Shown: positions 1 to 13,165 of the stretch, one piece after another
Layout: each line of letters opens with the position of its first letter
Position numbering within the stretch: the stretch's first letter is position 1
NCBI GenBank assembly: GCA_017311185.1
Contig: JAESUZ010004910.1
Span: 868,001-932,000 of the forward strand
Direction: 5' to 3'
Origin: Proteles cristata cristata
Taxonomy: Eukaryota > Chordata > Mammalia > Carnivora > Hyaenidae
Length of the DNA: 64,000 nt
The notes under the pieces: model-generated
Databases searched by the model: none
What the model was told of the DNA's origin: nothing
Seen by the model: only the letters and a program-made list of their open reading frames with translations
Position numbers and translations under genes: made by a program

Positions 1-650
1 CTATGCATTGCTTGAGACAGCAATTACAAAAGGCTCCCTTATAACCTGATGTTTGAGAAAGTAAAAAATGCCTTGTGTTTATTAACTACTGGATTCTCTA
101 AGTATTCCTGCGTCTTTAGGTTGTCAGAAAGAAATGTAGCTGAGCTCTATAATTCCAATTGAAATACATTTCCAAAATGAATGTTTTGCATTGATGTTTT
201 TTCCTTGCATTGTTAGACCCATAGCTTTTTACAGATGGTTGATATAAGAAGTTTTCCTTGAAGAATATTTCTGTATTTATTATGAAATCAAGTTTAAAGA
301 CTTTATCCATTATGTTATTTAATCTTTCTTTTTGCTCCTCTTTACTAAGCTAGAACTGAAGAATCTAAGACTTTACACTCTTTAGAAGCTAACAAATTAG
401 CCTGCCACAAGTGTACAAACACACACACACTGATAGAGACACGAGATTCCCTTGAATCAGAGACAGAGATTGTTTATCTACTGCAGAAGCAGAAGCAGCA
501 GCCAGAGAAGTGTCTTGTGTCATTTCCATAACCCCTCAGTTCCCTCAGGGCGATGTGATGAGAGCCACATGTGACTTATGCATGTAATGAGATGCATCAT
601 AGGAGAGGAGCCTGAAATTAGGAGACTTAGCTTTTATAGGAGTGTTGGCA

Positions 651-870
651 GGGCACCTGAGTGGCTCAGTCGGTGAAGCGTCCAACTCTTGGTTTCGGTT
701 CAGGTCATGATCTCACAGTTTGTGACTTCGAGCCCTGTGCAAAGCCTGCTTGGGATTCTCTCTCTCTCTCTTTCTCTTTCTCTCTCTTTCTCCCTCTCTG
801 CCCCTCCCCTGCTTGTGCTCACTCGCTCTCTCTCTCTCAAAATAAATAAATAAACTTAAAAGAAAAAAAA
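651..870 (+). mobile_element. carnivore tRNA-Lys SINE
   Basis: The tRNA-like head (GGGCACCTGAGTGGCTCAGTC, B box around GACTTCGAGCCC) is followed by a CT-rich stretch and an AAATAAATAAATAAA tail. The imperfect flanks GAGTGTTGG and GATGTTGG look like a decayed TSD. The divergent head suggests an older copy. Confidence 0.9.
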
Positions 871-1529
871 GGATGTTGGTGTATCTGCCCAGTGTTGGGG
901 GTGGGGGTGGGTGCGGTGGGAATAGAGAGAAAGACAGAGAGAGGGGATTGGAGACAGAAGCAGATGTCTCCAATGGGTGAAGGTGAAAGCTCTTGGTAGA
1001 TACATCTCTAACTCTCTCTGGAGGAATATATTTTCTCTAGCTTCGAAATCTGCTTCCTATTCAACTATGTCCTTTGCTCAGAAGGTCCAGTCTGTACAGG
1101 GAAAGAGAGACATCCATGGAGAATTGTCTTCCAATACTCATGAAAATTCAGTGGCAGGAAAATAATCTATGTTTCCAGTTAAATTGTTGAGAACTAGCCA
1201 TGAGAACTGAGAAACACAATACATCTGCCTTTTTGTCCTGACAGTGTGTTTCACAGGTACATTTAGAGCTTAGTTGTGATAGCTTAGTCCAGGAACCAGA
1301 GACCACAGAAGCAGGTTGAGGGAATAAATCACCTAAGGTCCGTATGATGACTGTGACAGTCTCTTTGACATCAATTCAGAATCAACACCTATGAAATTTC
1401 TTCTCCTTTGCTCTTGTCCTAATTGTCTTAGAATCTAGCTTTAATTTTTAAAATTCTTATCAATAAAATATTTCAAAACATTTAAAAGGTAGTTTATCAA
1501 AATCCCACCCAAATTTAAATTGGTAGTAA

Positions 1530-1784
1530 TACTTTGCAATGTTGCCTTCAGATATTTCCTCTATAAGAAGAAATATAATTAACCATGTCCCAATCCATTC
1601 CCACTTTTTCTCCACCAGAGGTAACCATTATCCAGACATTGATAGGAGCACTTCTATGCATACTTTCATATTTTCACTACATTTGTACACATCTATTATT
1701 CTTCACATATTTAAAACTTATATAAATGATATTACACTATATGCATCCTTCTGTAATTTTCTTTTTTCACCCAACATGTTTTTC
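1530..1784 (-). mobile_element. old L1 fragment, interrupted by SINE
   Basis: AT-rich wording of an antisense ancient L1 3' part. It probably continues at 2014-2540 after the SINE. Family recognition is by general resemblance only. Confidence 0.4.
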
Positions 1785-2013
1785 AAATATTTATTTTGAG
1801 AGTGAGAGTGCGTGTGCAAGAGCGAGTGGGAGAGGGGCATAGAGAGGTGGAGGGGGAGAGAGAGAGAAAGAGAGAGAGAGAGAATATACCAAGTAGGCTC
1901 TGTGCTGCCAGCAGAGAGCCCTATACAGGGCTCAATCTCATTAACTGTGAGATCATGACCTGAGCCAAAATCAAGAGTTAAACACTTAAATGACTGAAAC
2001 ATCTAGGCACCTG
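1785..2013 (-). mobile_element. carnivore SINE, inverted
   Basis: The reversed tail (ATTTATTTTGAGAG), a GA-rich tract and the reversed head ending ATCTAGGCACCTG are present. Flanks CAACATGTTTTT and CAACATTTTTGG could be the duplicated target. Confidence 0.88.
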
Positions 2014-2540
2014 TACTCAACATTTTTGGTATGTGTAGCTGTGGTTTATTATCTTCTTTGTGGTATCCCATTTTAAGAAAAAAATAATCCACAGTTTATT
2101 ATTGGACAGATGGGCAATTTAGTTTTCAAATCATTTTTATTACAAACAGTATTTCAGTAAACACTCTTGTAAATGACTCCTTATCCATGTGTGTGAAATA
2201 TTCTCCAAGGGTATATCTAGAAGAGGGATTGATTACTAGGTTATGAGGGATGTACATCTTCAGTTGTATTAGCTGTTGCCAAAATGCTTTTCACTTTCTT
2301 GGGAATCAGAGTGATTACTGAATCAGGATAATTTCTTCAATTCTGGAAAATTCTTAGCTGTTCTTTGTTCAAATATTGCCTCTTTCTCATTTTCTCTAAT
2401 CTCTTCCTCTGGAATATCTATTCAACATACCTTGGACCTTTTCATTTTATTCTTTATGTCTGTTTACCTTCCTCATATTTTCCTTTCACTTACGTCTTTT
2501 TGATACCTCCTGGGCATACACACATACTCTTACTGCTCCA
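2014..2540 (-). mobile_element. old L1 fragment
   Basis: Antisense ancient-L1 wording, notably TTCTTTGTTCAAATATTGCC followed by the TCTTCCTCTGGAATATCTAT stretch near 2400. Subfamily and precise borders are not resolvable by eye. Confidence 0.45.
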
Positions 2541-2581
2541 CCTTTTAGTTCCTAGCACAGGGGAATCTTTCTTTTTTAAAA

Positions 2582-2813
2582 AAATATGTTTATTTCTTAG
2601 AGAGGGAGAGAGAGAAGGAGAAAGATCATGAGGGGGAGGGACAGAGAGAGAGAGAGAAAGAGGGAGAGGGAGGGAGAGAGAGAGAATCCCTAGCAGGCTC
2701 TGCACCGCCAGGACATAGTCTGGTGCGGGGCTCCATCCCATGAACCGGGAGATCATGACTTGGGTAGAAATCAAGACTTGGTCACTGAACCAACTGAGCC
2801 ACTCAGGCACCCT
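2582..2813 (-). mobile_element. carnivore SINE, inverted
   Basis: GA-rich tract 2600-2690, reversed B-box region ATGAACCGGGAGATCATGAC, and head end TGAGCCACTCAGGCACCC. Flanking GGGAATCTTTC and AGGAATCAATC may be a TSD. Confidence 0.88.
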
Positions 2814-5800
2814 AGGAATCAATCAGTCTTTCCTTCTTTCCTTTTTTCTTTCTTGTATTACATTTTGGAGTTTGATTTTTATATAGAATTTCTAGTATTT
2901 TGTGTGTGTGGGGGGGGGTTCATTAGCTCAGTCTGCCGTGCTACTAGAACCAGATATCCGTCAGCTTTACTTAGTATCTTTTATGAGTGTTAATATAAGA
3001 CAGTTAAATTTCTTTCTGGAAGTAAGAGAAGTGTTATTCTACTTTTTCATTTTATTCAACATATATTTATTGAAAATTGACATGTACAATCACTAGTTTA
3101 GATATTAGGATTCCTAGATGTCTTGCCTTTGCCCTATATGTAGTGGGGATGATAGGCAAGTAAGGAGTGTCAGTGGAGTGCAGTAAGTGAATGATCAGAG
3201 TGTGCAAAGTATACCCGGCAACAAGGAGCATATAATTCCAAAGAATAGTGAATCACACTAGCCCTGGTACATACATTGCTTGGCTGTCTTTTCACAGTGA
3301 CAGAGTTTAGTTTACTCAGAGTGGATTCCAGCATGAATTCCTTCAAGGATTGCCAGACTGCCTGTGTCAAGGTAGAACTTCCTGGTGTGCAGAGAAGTAA
3401 AAGGAGTAAAATCTGGAACTGCCTATGCAAGGGGATAGATATGCTTTGTTGATGCATGGAGGATATTACTTTATGTAGAAAGATAAGGAGACTGGCTAAC
3501 CTATCTGAAGGTGTGTGTTAAAGATCCCCTTGATATGCTCTGTCTTGTCACTGATCTGAGGATAATTAATGATAGAAAGATACTTTTGTACATAGAGCAA
3601 ATGGTCCTACCAACACTCTTGTTGGATATTATGTAGCTGGAAATGCCAGTCAGATTACTCCTTCAAGAACACGTAATAGAGGAGCATTTTCATTAGGACA
3701 CTATGACTAGGATAGTATTTTAGCCTTCTGATGTGGTCTGAGATGAAGCATACAGTAATAGTCTCCTCAAGATAATTAGAGCATGAATGTTGTTACAGGA
3801 GCTCTCTTGGCTTTCTGGTTGTGTGCTCAGACCTAGAGTAAGTCTTATATATGTTAACATATTCAAAGATATTGAGCCCAATATGAACTCTCCAAAGACC
3901 CAATTGATACAAGTGACCTGAAGAGATCCCTATGGCTTGTTGTAATATGAGCGCATAGTTGGAGTCAGTCTTCTCCAGCTGGCCATCTTGTTGAAAGAGA
4001 CTTCCTTTGCACCTGTCTTTATGGATGAGATGCTGAATCAGGTTGCTTCTCAAACCCTTCCAGGTTATGCAGGGTTGAGATTATAGCAAGGTATCTGTGA
4101 GTCCTAAAAGGGCCTCAGGAATGGAAAACCCTGGTTAGATATAACTTGGTGGTTTTCAACATGCCCAGCATCAGTACTTAGAGAATGGTGCATCTGCTTA
4201 GCTTTGTAAGCTGTCTGGATGAGTAAAGCTTGCAGCTGCTTTAGGCTGCAGTGACCTAGATAATCAGCTTGAATGCTGACTCCAGCCAAGACACGTCAGC
4301 TCCCAGACATAGTTGTTGACTTTGGCAAGGCAATGCAGGGCCACAGGACCAGGCGCTCTTCCTATGATAGAATCTTCCTTATAGTAGCATTAAGAGATGA
4401 CTGTTTCTCCTTTGTGTAGGCACTCTGGAGTGGTGTAGGCAAGATACAGGCAAAAGGGAAGAAAACCCTCAGCATCTAAAATGCCTGTGATATATATGGA
4501 TCCCAGTGAACTTGTATTCCCTTTTTCAGGATGAAGATCAGATGCTTTTCTAAGAATAGTTTTTTCCTCACCCCCAACCCTTCACGGTAGACTCCAGTTT
4601 GGGGTTTAAACTCAAACCTCACATATTTTGTATAAAAAACATGTGTGAAACTCAAAAATATCAAGAACCTCTACAGGTTTTAGATGGACCTGCCATGCGG
4701 TAATCTTGGGTGGTGTAATTCAACACCTGAGGAAAAAGGACAATTCCTAGAAAGTAGAATAGCTGGAATCTTAAAGACATACTTCTCCAGAGGTTGGGAC
4801 ATTTCAGCTTTAATAGGACTATGTGAGTAAGAACTTACTCAAAAACAGTGTTCAAGAGGATAATAATACTGGGTAAACAAAGTCAAATAGCTTTCTTTAC
4901 TGTGCACTGCTAGCAGCCCTCCCTGTGCTCAGGAATACTGTAGTTTGCTAAAGCAAAGACATCATGTAGCTTTTCCAAACTTACAGGAAAGGGTTTTGTT
5001 CTGGACCTATTAACCAGTCAGTGCTTCTTGCAATACTTATTTGCGAATCACGGAGTTAAAGTTTCCCATTACTCCCTGGGTATCCTTCTTCAACGTGGTT
5101 TTGAACAACATAAACTAAGTTGGGCCTGGTGATTCTTTATCCTTCAGGTTATCTATAAGTGGATTTTTATTATTTTCTAAACTATTTACTGTTTGCTTTT
5201 TTTGTGATTTATCTCAGTATTATTGAAAATAAGATAATCACAGATACTACTTTTGTGAGATGAGGCAGTCAAAGTTATGTGGCAGAAGTGGAACATAAAA
5301 TTATGTGGCAGAAATTTCATTAAAGATTGAAATATTTTTACTGTTGAAATACCCATGTATCTGATGTTATTATGACCATATAACATATCCACATATCTTA
5401 TATATCCAAATATCTTATACACTCATATTATTAATGTTAATATTAAAAATTCAAAAAATATATGGGCATAATACTGATATCAAGATACTTTTAAATATGC
5501 AAATAAAACTAATATAATACGTTAGGATAAAATTTTTTAAATGACTGAGACAATCTAAATAAAACCTTCGATATGCAAATATCTCCTGTTATTTATTTTA
5601 TCATATGCTATTCCTGCTTAGAACAAGCAAAGATGAAACAGCATGGTTTATAATATGAAAAACATATATTGGAAGTAGGTCATAACATTGAAAAATAGCT
5701 ACCTGCCAGTAGCCATATAAATTTTGGAGGAAATGTATTTTCTACAGGAATTACTTGTTACAGGAATAGGAAGCATTTATCAAAAGCATTAAAATGGTGA

Positions 5801-6563
5801 AAAACTGACCCTTAAGCAATATACAGATTCATCATTCAGAAGCATAACATATATCAGATATATAATCTATTTTGAAACTTTGAAAAGTAATCAGTTTTAA
5901 TTATGTTAGATGAAGGACAAAATCTGAAAAAAAAGTAGTAGAAACCGTAATTTCTCCTGCATGCAGACATCACTTATTTTTATTGTATATAGCCTACAAA
6001 TTATTGAATATGGACCTCCGACTGTACGTTCATAGGTTCACAAACTCATGAATCTTTTACTCTGCTAGGAGGCATTTTGTTGGAGCACATCTTCTTTCTT
6101 TCCTACTGTCTGCTCTCTACTTTTATGTTTTTCTGCCTGTAGTCTAATAGCAGGATTCAAAGGCACACTATCAATATGATTCTTCTAGCAAGAGGGAAAG
6201 AACAGCAGCTGCTTCGTTTCCTGGAAACTCTTTCCAGAAGCCAGGAACTCTGGGAGGTTTTCCAGACTGACTTATGGAGTGTGGGCTAAAACTCCTCCTA
6301 CCTATCCCTGTATCTAGGAGTTAGTACAGCCTGGAAAACGAACAAGAAGGAACTCTTCCCAACCCCATCCCCCACCTCCATCTCTCAGCTGGTAGGCTAG
6401 AGAGTGTTCTTGGCTTCAGCATTCCATAAATCACTTAACAGAGAGAAGAGGGTAAATTATGATGGGCAGTTTTGTCCTTCATTCAGCAGTGGTAGCAGTA
6501 GCAAAAACTGAAGATACTACAACAAGCACTTAGAACACAGTGCCATACAAATGTTTGCTCAAC
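2814..6563. other. no gene recognised; unresolved, partly AT-rich
   Basis: No splice-bounded coding exon was identified. At 3100-5150 the sequence is of moderate GC and lacks the repeats I can name. Minus-strand fragments are open for 60-95 codons but share no recognisable domain. It may be a very old retroviral or LINE remnant. At 5400-5900 it is plain AT-rich DNA. Confidence 0.5.
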
Positions 6564-6579
6564 AGAATGGTATTACACA

Positions 6580-6733
6580 GGGGCGCCTGGGTGGCTTAGT
6601 CGGTTAAGCGTCCGACTTTCGCTTGGGTCATGATCTCGCGGTTCGTGGGTTCGAGCCCCGCGTCGGGCTCTGTGCTGACTGCCAGCTCAGAGCCTGGAGC
6701 CTGTTTCAGTCTGTGACTCTCTCTGACCCTCCT

Positions 6734-6767
<34 letters not shown>

Positions 6768-6816
6768 CCCTAGAAATAAATAAAACATTAAAAAAAAAAT
6801 TAAAAAAAAAAAAAAA
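6580..6816 (+). mobile_element. young carnivore SINE with 16-bp TSD
   Basis: Near-consensus head with GACTTTCGCTTGGGTCATG and GGGTTCGAGCCCCGCGTCGG, a pure CT dinucleotide run and an A-rich tail. The perfect duplicate AGAATGGTATTACACA flanks it at 6564-6579 and 6817-6832. Intact TSD and few mutations mark a recent felid-lineage insertion. Confidence 0.97.
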
Positions 6817-7800
6817 AGAATGGTATTACACATTCCTCAGAAGCACCTTTTAAAAGGCTATACTATGCCATTGAGTAGATAAAGCTTAATTTACCTAACT
6901 GTCCTGCTATCAACTGTTTTAATTTTTCAGTGTTATAAATAACTTTAATGTACACATACATACTGTTATTTCTAGTTTGAATGCTTTTTTACTGTGTATT
7001 TACATGGTTTTATTAGCTAAAGCCTGTACCTTTGGGAGTTACTGAAGCCACTCAGTGTCTTGGCGCTTACCTCAGAGGAGCATGGCTAACTGCCACTTCA
7101 CTGCTGAATGGGAAAGGAATGTTTTTCCTTATGTCCTCATTTCATACCCTACTCAAGGCAACAGAGGTGACCTAGAAGAGAGTACAGTTCCCTTAAACTA
7201 AATATATTCTATTATGTTTGAGGCAGGGACAGCTACTACCTGAAGCTAGAAACATCTGAGAGACAAATTCATTATTGGTGTAAACCTTCTCTGTTTCAAA
7301 ATGCATGCTGGATGTAAGCACAGAGCATTTCTTGAAGCTTAATGTTCTTCTAAGGTTAATGCTGGCCTTCAGCAGTCTCATGATTAACATTTCCAAGCAG
7401 GTCATTAATCTGCAGGAAATGCTTAGTATTTTGATTGCTGTCTCCTTATTGAAAAGGTGAATAATTTAGTAAAGGATGATTACATGAATTTGAACAAAGA
7501 AAAGACTTTTTTCCTAATGTGCACAGTGGCACCCCCTAGTGAGCACACTTGTTAAATGTAAAAAAGTCAAAGTAATTTAGATTTTGGAAATGCAAGGTGT
7601 TTTATAGATCTTTCATAGAGAGAGAGAAAAATAAACCAAAATATTTTCAGATGGTGAAAAAAAAACCCCGGTAGATTCACTAGATAACGTCCTTCAGAAA
7701 GAACTGTTGAAATTCTCATTTTACAATAACGTGGTAAAATTTAACATTGTAACATTGAAAACTGTTATTATAATAAGAAAACTCTTTTCTGTTTTTGCAG

Positions 7801-7896
7801 GTCAGGAGGGGTTCTTTGTTTGAAATCATTTCTTTTCCAGCAAAGACCGCTTTAACTAGCATCATGTATGCTTCATATGCAGCTCTGATTTATTTG
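7801..7896 (+). CDS. SPATA9: SPATA9 penultimate coding exon (partial gene)
   Basis: Spermatogenesis-associated protein 9 is a small, testis-enriched protein with one predicted membrane segment; its molecular role is poorly defined. This exon is 96 bp, 32 codons, phase 0 at both ends, with a TTTTTGCAG acceptor just before it and a GTAAGT donor just after. It reads [20 protein letters not shown] followed by a hydrophobic run ending AALIYL, which matches the mammalian protein as I know it. The membrane segment continues into the next exon. The upstream coding exons, about half of the roughly 254-residue protein, were not found in 1-7800 and probably lie off the left edge. The call rests on recognised protein sequence plus perfect splice sites. 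The next exon joins in frame across a 4787-bp intron. Confidence 0.9.
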
Positions 7897-8394
7897 GTAA
7901 GTTAAGAAAACTATTACAATCTAGATGTAAATATACTTATTTTATATATACTAAAGATATAGATATATATTATAAATTCATAAGCCAAAGTACTATTTTT
8001 ACACAATTTTACATTAAAAATTTACTTTTCTAAAAACAATTACCTTTCCTGAGGTAAAGTCTATCCTTTTGAACCCAAGTCAATCCACCAAAAACTAATT
8101 TGCTTACATAACTAAAATTATTTTTATAAAGTTTATTATGATTTGTTCAAAATGTTTTGGTTTTGCTTTCAGTTAGCTATGGTTGTTTTGTTTTACCCAT
8201 TATGCCATGGTTGGCTAAGCTCAGCATTCCATCATTTAGGTCTATGATATTGGGGAATACACATGTTAATGTATTTTGGATTACAAGTGCTGTAATTCAT
8301 AAGTGTTCATTACAAAGTGTGACAAAGATATAAAGGATTTTACAAATTATAAGGGTTATTTTCTTTTAATCACTGCCATTTTACTTACCTTTAA

Positions 8395-9960
8395 ATTTTT
8401 TTAAAAAGTGTAACACACAGACACAAAAGTACAGTTTGATAAATTCTCACAAAATCTATTGATCTGCCTACCACACACATGAAGAAACAAAATGTAACCA
8501 TCATTCTAGAAGCCTCTTTCTTGTTTCCCTCACAAATCACTTTCCTCTTCTATGAAAGTAACCACTATTTTGACTTCTAACACTAAAGACAGTTTTGTTT
8601 AAATTGTATATAAATGAAATCATATACTATATATTCTTTCACATTTGTGTTTTATTGCCCAACATTATCATTTTGAGATTTATTGCCTATAGCAGTAGTT
8701 TATTGATTTTCATTGCTGTGTATTATTCCATTGGTTGAAATATATACATATGTATATATATAGAACATGTATATATGTAGAACATATATATATTCAATAT
8801 ATGTGCCACTTCCATTCTGTGGTTGACATTTTACAGTATTATAAAAATATAACATATAATATATACAAACTTAATATTATATAATTTATAATACACAACA
8901 TAATATATACTATAATTGTAATATATTATATAAACTTATTTATATAATACGTTATATAAATATGCAAATATTATAAACATTATTATATATATATAATTAT
9001 AATATATTGGATTATTATATATTTTATATTATTCATAGTTTTGGCAACTGTGAATATGGTTTCTATGAATATTCTTGTACATATGTTTTGGTAAAATTAC
9101 TAGACTACCAGAGTACGCATGTGTTCATCTCTAGCAGATACTGCCAAACAGTCTGTATTGTCATCTTTTCCATTTTAGCCATTCTTGTGGGTATATAGTA
9201 TTAAGACATTGTGGCTTTAATTTGCATTTGATTATTAATGAGATTGAGTTCCTTTTTTATGCTCTAAGTGAACATTTGGATATCCTCGTTTGTGAATTTC
9301 TGTTAAAGTATCTTATATTTTTCTATTCTATCATTTCATTATTGATTTGTACTTTAAAAATATATTCTAGGAATAAACCTTCTTTTGGTTATTTCTTTTA
9401 TTCAATGACTTCCTTTTCACTCTTTTAGCAGTGTCTTTAAAACAGAAGCTTTTAATTTTAATGTAGTCCAATGTATTAAGTTTTTCTTTCTGTTAAGTGC
9501 TTTTTATGTCTTAAGTAGGGAATCTTGACCTATACACAAGGTCATGAAACTATTCCCTCTGATGTATTCTAGGAGCTTTGTTATTTTACCTTTCACTTTT
9601 AGATTTATAATCCATCTGGAATTGGTATGAGGTAAGGAAGAGATTTTTCCTCCATGGCTATCCAGTTGATCCAACTCAATTTATGGGGGAGCGGGAGGGG
9701 AGAGAAAACTTTTCCTATTGCTCCAGAACACTTCTTTTGTCATACATACAGTCCTTATATATGCAGGTCTGCTTATAGATTCTCTGTTCTATTCCATTGA
9801 TCTATTTTTCTATTCTTACAGTGATTCAATATTGTATTACTTACAAAGGCTTTATAAGTCTTGATAATTGATAGAATAAGTCCTCTCTTCAATGCTTGTA
9901 CATGCAATATTCTTCTATTTGCTTAGATCTTCTTTAATTTCTCTTAATAATTCTTATGGG
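8395..9960 (-). mobile_element. ancient L1 remnant, AT-rich core
   Basis: Antisense L1 wording runs across the stretch: ACAGTTTGATAAATTCTCAC near 8435, TGTATTATTCCATTGGTTG near 8717, TTTGCATTTGATTATTAATG near 9220 and TCTATTCCATTGATC near 9788. The 8740-9010 part has expanded into TA-rich simple sequence. It lies in the SPATA9 intron. Confidence 0.6.
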
Positions 9961-12683
9961 GTTCTTTTAGGCCAAGGTCTTATATATTTTTGTTAATATT
10001 TTTTATCATATTGAAACACATAATACTAAAGATTCAGTTTTACCCATAATCTATATATTCATTGTGGTCCTGATTTAAATATGAGCAGGTGTGGGTTGAC
10101 CATAGTTTATTCTAAAATTTACAGAGGAATGAAAAAGGCCAAGAATAGCCAAGACATCATTGAAAAAAAAAAGTAAAATAAGTTTCAAACATATTAATAG
10201 TTTTTTTAAATAACTGAACTTATAAATATACTTACAAGTGTTTAAAATTTTTGAGAAATGCTCAATATCTTAAATGTGAATCTTACGCAAAAAATGAAAT
10301 CCACCTGAGCTAGGGTGCAAATATGCTGCAAAAAAAATGGGTGGAACAAAATAGATATGGTGAAACTAAAACAAAGTAGACTAAAACCAAAATTAAACTC
10401 TAGCTTCTCAAAGGCTTTTGAAATCATCCTACATGACTTATTATGCTATAAACTTTCTAAGTAGGTAAACAATATTTTGGGAGACCTGATGATTGGTCAT
10501 GTGTGCAACCCAAGGTCTAGGAGAGGTCAGGGCTGGAGTTATGATTTTGAAAGCAAATAACATACATGTTGGAAATTGGAAAAAGTGAAAAGTCTGGAAG
10601 TGGAAAGTCAAAAGAAATGTGAAAAATAGCAACATTTACGGTGAGCTAAGAGGATATCTGTGAAGAAGACACAAGAAGCAATAATCAGAAAAGTAGGAAG
10701 AGAATCAGGAGAAAAAGTGCCAAAGAAATAGGAACTCAGGAAGTTGTGAGCAGTTAAGTGTGAAATATAAACAGAAAAAGTCAAGTAAAATAAAGTGAAA
10801 AGTGTTCATTAGATCTAGTAGTGAAGATGCTGGAGCCAACCATCTTGAGAATTATTTCAGTGATGCGATAGGATAAGGAAGAAATAAGCAGATTTCAGAG
10901 TAAGAGGAGATAATAAAATGGAAGCCATGAATATAGACTGGTTTGACCAAGAAAAGGCAGCATATATAGCGATCAAGAGAGAAACAGGGTGCCAGGGATT
11001 TTTAATGTTTAATTATAAGATGCAAGATATTTGAACATATTATAAGTTGCAGGGGAAGACGCAGTCAAGAATGAGAGGCTGAAAAGGCAGGGGATTATTA
11101 ATAGAGAAGAGGTAGGCTATAGGTTAAAAGTAAACAGAGATACTGACCTTTATCAAGACTCTTTATTTTCCGAGACTGGGGTAGAAATGATTAGAATGGG
11201 CACAGATAAAATTTTGTAGGTGAGGGAAGAAGAAATATATCGAATAGGACAGGGCTTCCTAATCTTCTTTCATAGCATGGCATACATAGAAAATGATCAT
11301 ATATGGGGAAAAATGAATGAAGCTGTTTCCAGCTGAAAGTGACAGATGACAAAATTTTATAGCTGTAGGCTGGGATATACTTGGATGCAAGTAACAAAAA
11401 ATACCTGGCAGTACCTTCATTGATGAACACATTTAAATATCTCAGTTAATTAAAAGTCTAGAGTTATGTGGTTCCCAGGTTTGTACAGTGGATCTACAAT
11501 GTCGTCATGAACCTAGGGCCTTTCCATCTTTCTCTCCTGCTATCTTGTTTTGTTGTTTTTGGTCCTTAGGTTTGTCGCCTCATGCTCAGGCATCCTATCT
11601 ATATCATTGTCCTGTCCAAAGTAGGAAGAGAAGACAAAGAGTCTTCCTTTTTATATAGGAGGAAAACTTTCAAAATTCCCTTCTGATCTTCCCCCAGCAG
11701 ACATATTTTGTTGGCTAGAACAGTGTCACATAACTCCATACTAACGACAGGAAAGTGATGGAAAGCATCTCCTGTTCCCTTAGTGGGATGAAGGCCAAGA
11801 AAAGAGGCGGTCGGGAAGAACTTGTCAAGCTAAGGCCCTCTAACTTTTACCATTAGCCTCTTTAGGAAAATCTTCTAAATGTTTATTGTCTGTTATGTCA
11901 GCTTTAGTTATCACTTTGGTAATATGAGTTGGTTTAGGTCTTCTCATATTTGTGGATTTCATTGTTCTTGTTACTTGCCTTAAACACATGCATCATCATC
12001 TTCATTAGTAAACTTACAGAATAAGTTTACTGGATATAGTTCTTGATGGTTCTCAATTTTCAAAGTTTTATTTCTCATTGTGTTTCATTTCGACACTCTT
12101 AAAGTACTGAATGGCACTTTTTTTGAGGCAAAATGGATCATGTGTTTGCTTAGAAATCATTGATCTACTGGGTTACTAAATTCTTACTAAAATGTTAATG
12201 CCCTTCCACACATGTGTACCTATGTACACATAGGTATAAGCCCTTCCAGTTGTACACATAGGTATAAATGAAGTCTGGCACGGGGCAGAAGTAAAAACAA
12301 AAACCTAATTTGAGATATTAACATGTTTGTTGACAAATTTCATCTCCCAGAAAATTTTTCATTAAGTCCAGGAGAATAAAGGAATTTAATTAAATCAGAG
12401 AGTAAAGATAGGACATCTAATGAATGGGGGCAGGGGGAAGAGGGAGAACATGTCTTTATTGAAGCATACCAGGATTTAATTTTCTTTCTAGCTTATGATG
12501 TAATATATTTAAAACAAGAAAGCAATCTCCTGATGTTTATCGTGTGCCAGGAAAGGAAGTGCTCCTTTATTAGAATTAAGTAGATTAATGGCTTTATGTT
12601 AAATATTTTATTGGACTTGTTACTGCAAAGTTCAGTGGCTTAAGAAGAAACTTTACTTCTCAAAAAATTTTTTTTATCATTAG
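9961..12683. other. SPATA9 intron remainder, no gene seen
   Basis: Purine-rich sequence at 10640-11120 resembles the unassigned repeat at 20160-20800 and 55700-56340. Antisense old-L1-like wording appears near 11930-12070. A perfect hairpin ACCTATGT-AC-ACATAGGT occurs near 12217-12234. No exon was identified. Confidence 0.5.
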
Positions 12684-12971
12684 ACAGTCTGTGTTAATGC
12701 TGTGCTGGAGAAGGTAAAGAAAATCTTCCAAGAAGAAGAATCCATAAGGCAAAACAGAAAGGAGAGTGAGAATCTTAGAAAAGCCTTTTCTGAGCCTGTG
12801 CTTTCTGAGCTTCCGTTTCATGAAAGTGAAATCAAAGCAAAACCTTACAGGTCATTACCGGAGAAACCGGACAGTATTTCAGATCGCCCCAAACTTCCTG
12901 CCCGTAAGTTGAGTAATAAGATCCAGGTTTTACATTCTGTGTTTGACCAATGCGCTGAAATGAATGAATGA
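12684..12971 (+). CDS. SPATA9: SPATA9 last coding exon with stop
   Basis: This is the terminal coding exon, 95 codons plus TGA. The acceptor is TTTTTATCATTAG and the phase is 0, so it joins the 7801-7896 exon directly. It completes the hydrophobic segment (TVCVNAVL). A charged cytosolic-type tail follows, with [20 protein letters not shown], then [18 protein letters not shown] and [10 protein letters not shown]. The frame ends EMNE-stop. The known mammalian protein continues two residues further (Gln-Ile); here the end is ATGAATGAATGAGCAAATC, a tandem ATGA run that seems to have created an earlier stop (see findings). The gene is convergent with RFESD, whose stop lies 2.76 kb downstream on the other strand. 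Confidence 0.92.
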   Translation, partial: TVCVNAVLEKVKKIFQEEESIRQNRKESENLRKAFSEPVLSELPFHESEIKAKPYRSLPEKPDSISDRPKLPARKLSNKIQVLHSVFDQCAEMNE

Positions 12972-13132
12972 GCAAATCGAGTATAAATATCACTAAGTGG
13001 AGCTTAAGAGTTATCTATCACGTTTCAACAGACAAAACTAAGAAACTAGTTTTCATATACTGAATGCTCTGCTTTAGAGAAGGGGTGGGGAACTACTAAA
13101 ATGTCATTCTCAAGTACTTATGTGATAGAGAA

Positions 13133-13138
13133 AATAAA
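13133..13138 (+). terminator. candidate SPATA9 poly(A) signal
   Basis: This AATAAA lies 162 bp after the SPATA9 stop, in an A-rich context and before a minus-strand SINE. It is the first canonical hexamer after the stop codon that I noticed. Position and motif are the only evidence. Confidence 0.4.
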
Positions 13139-13165
13139 ATGAATCTTGATGGAGAATATATGTAT

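Noticed and set aside
8740..9010. Very TA-rich block, considered as an origin or matrix attachment site
   Set aside because: It is best explained as simple-sequence expansion inside an old L1; nothing specific supports a function.
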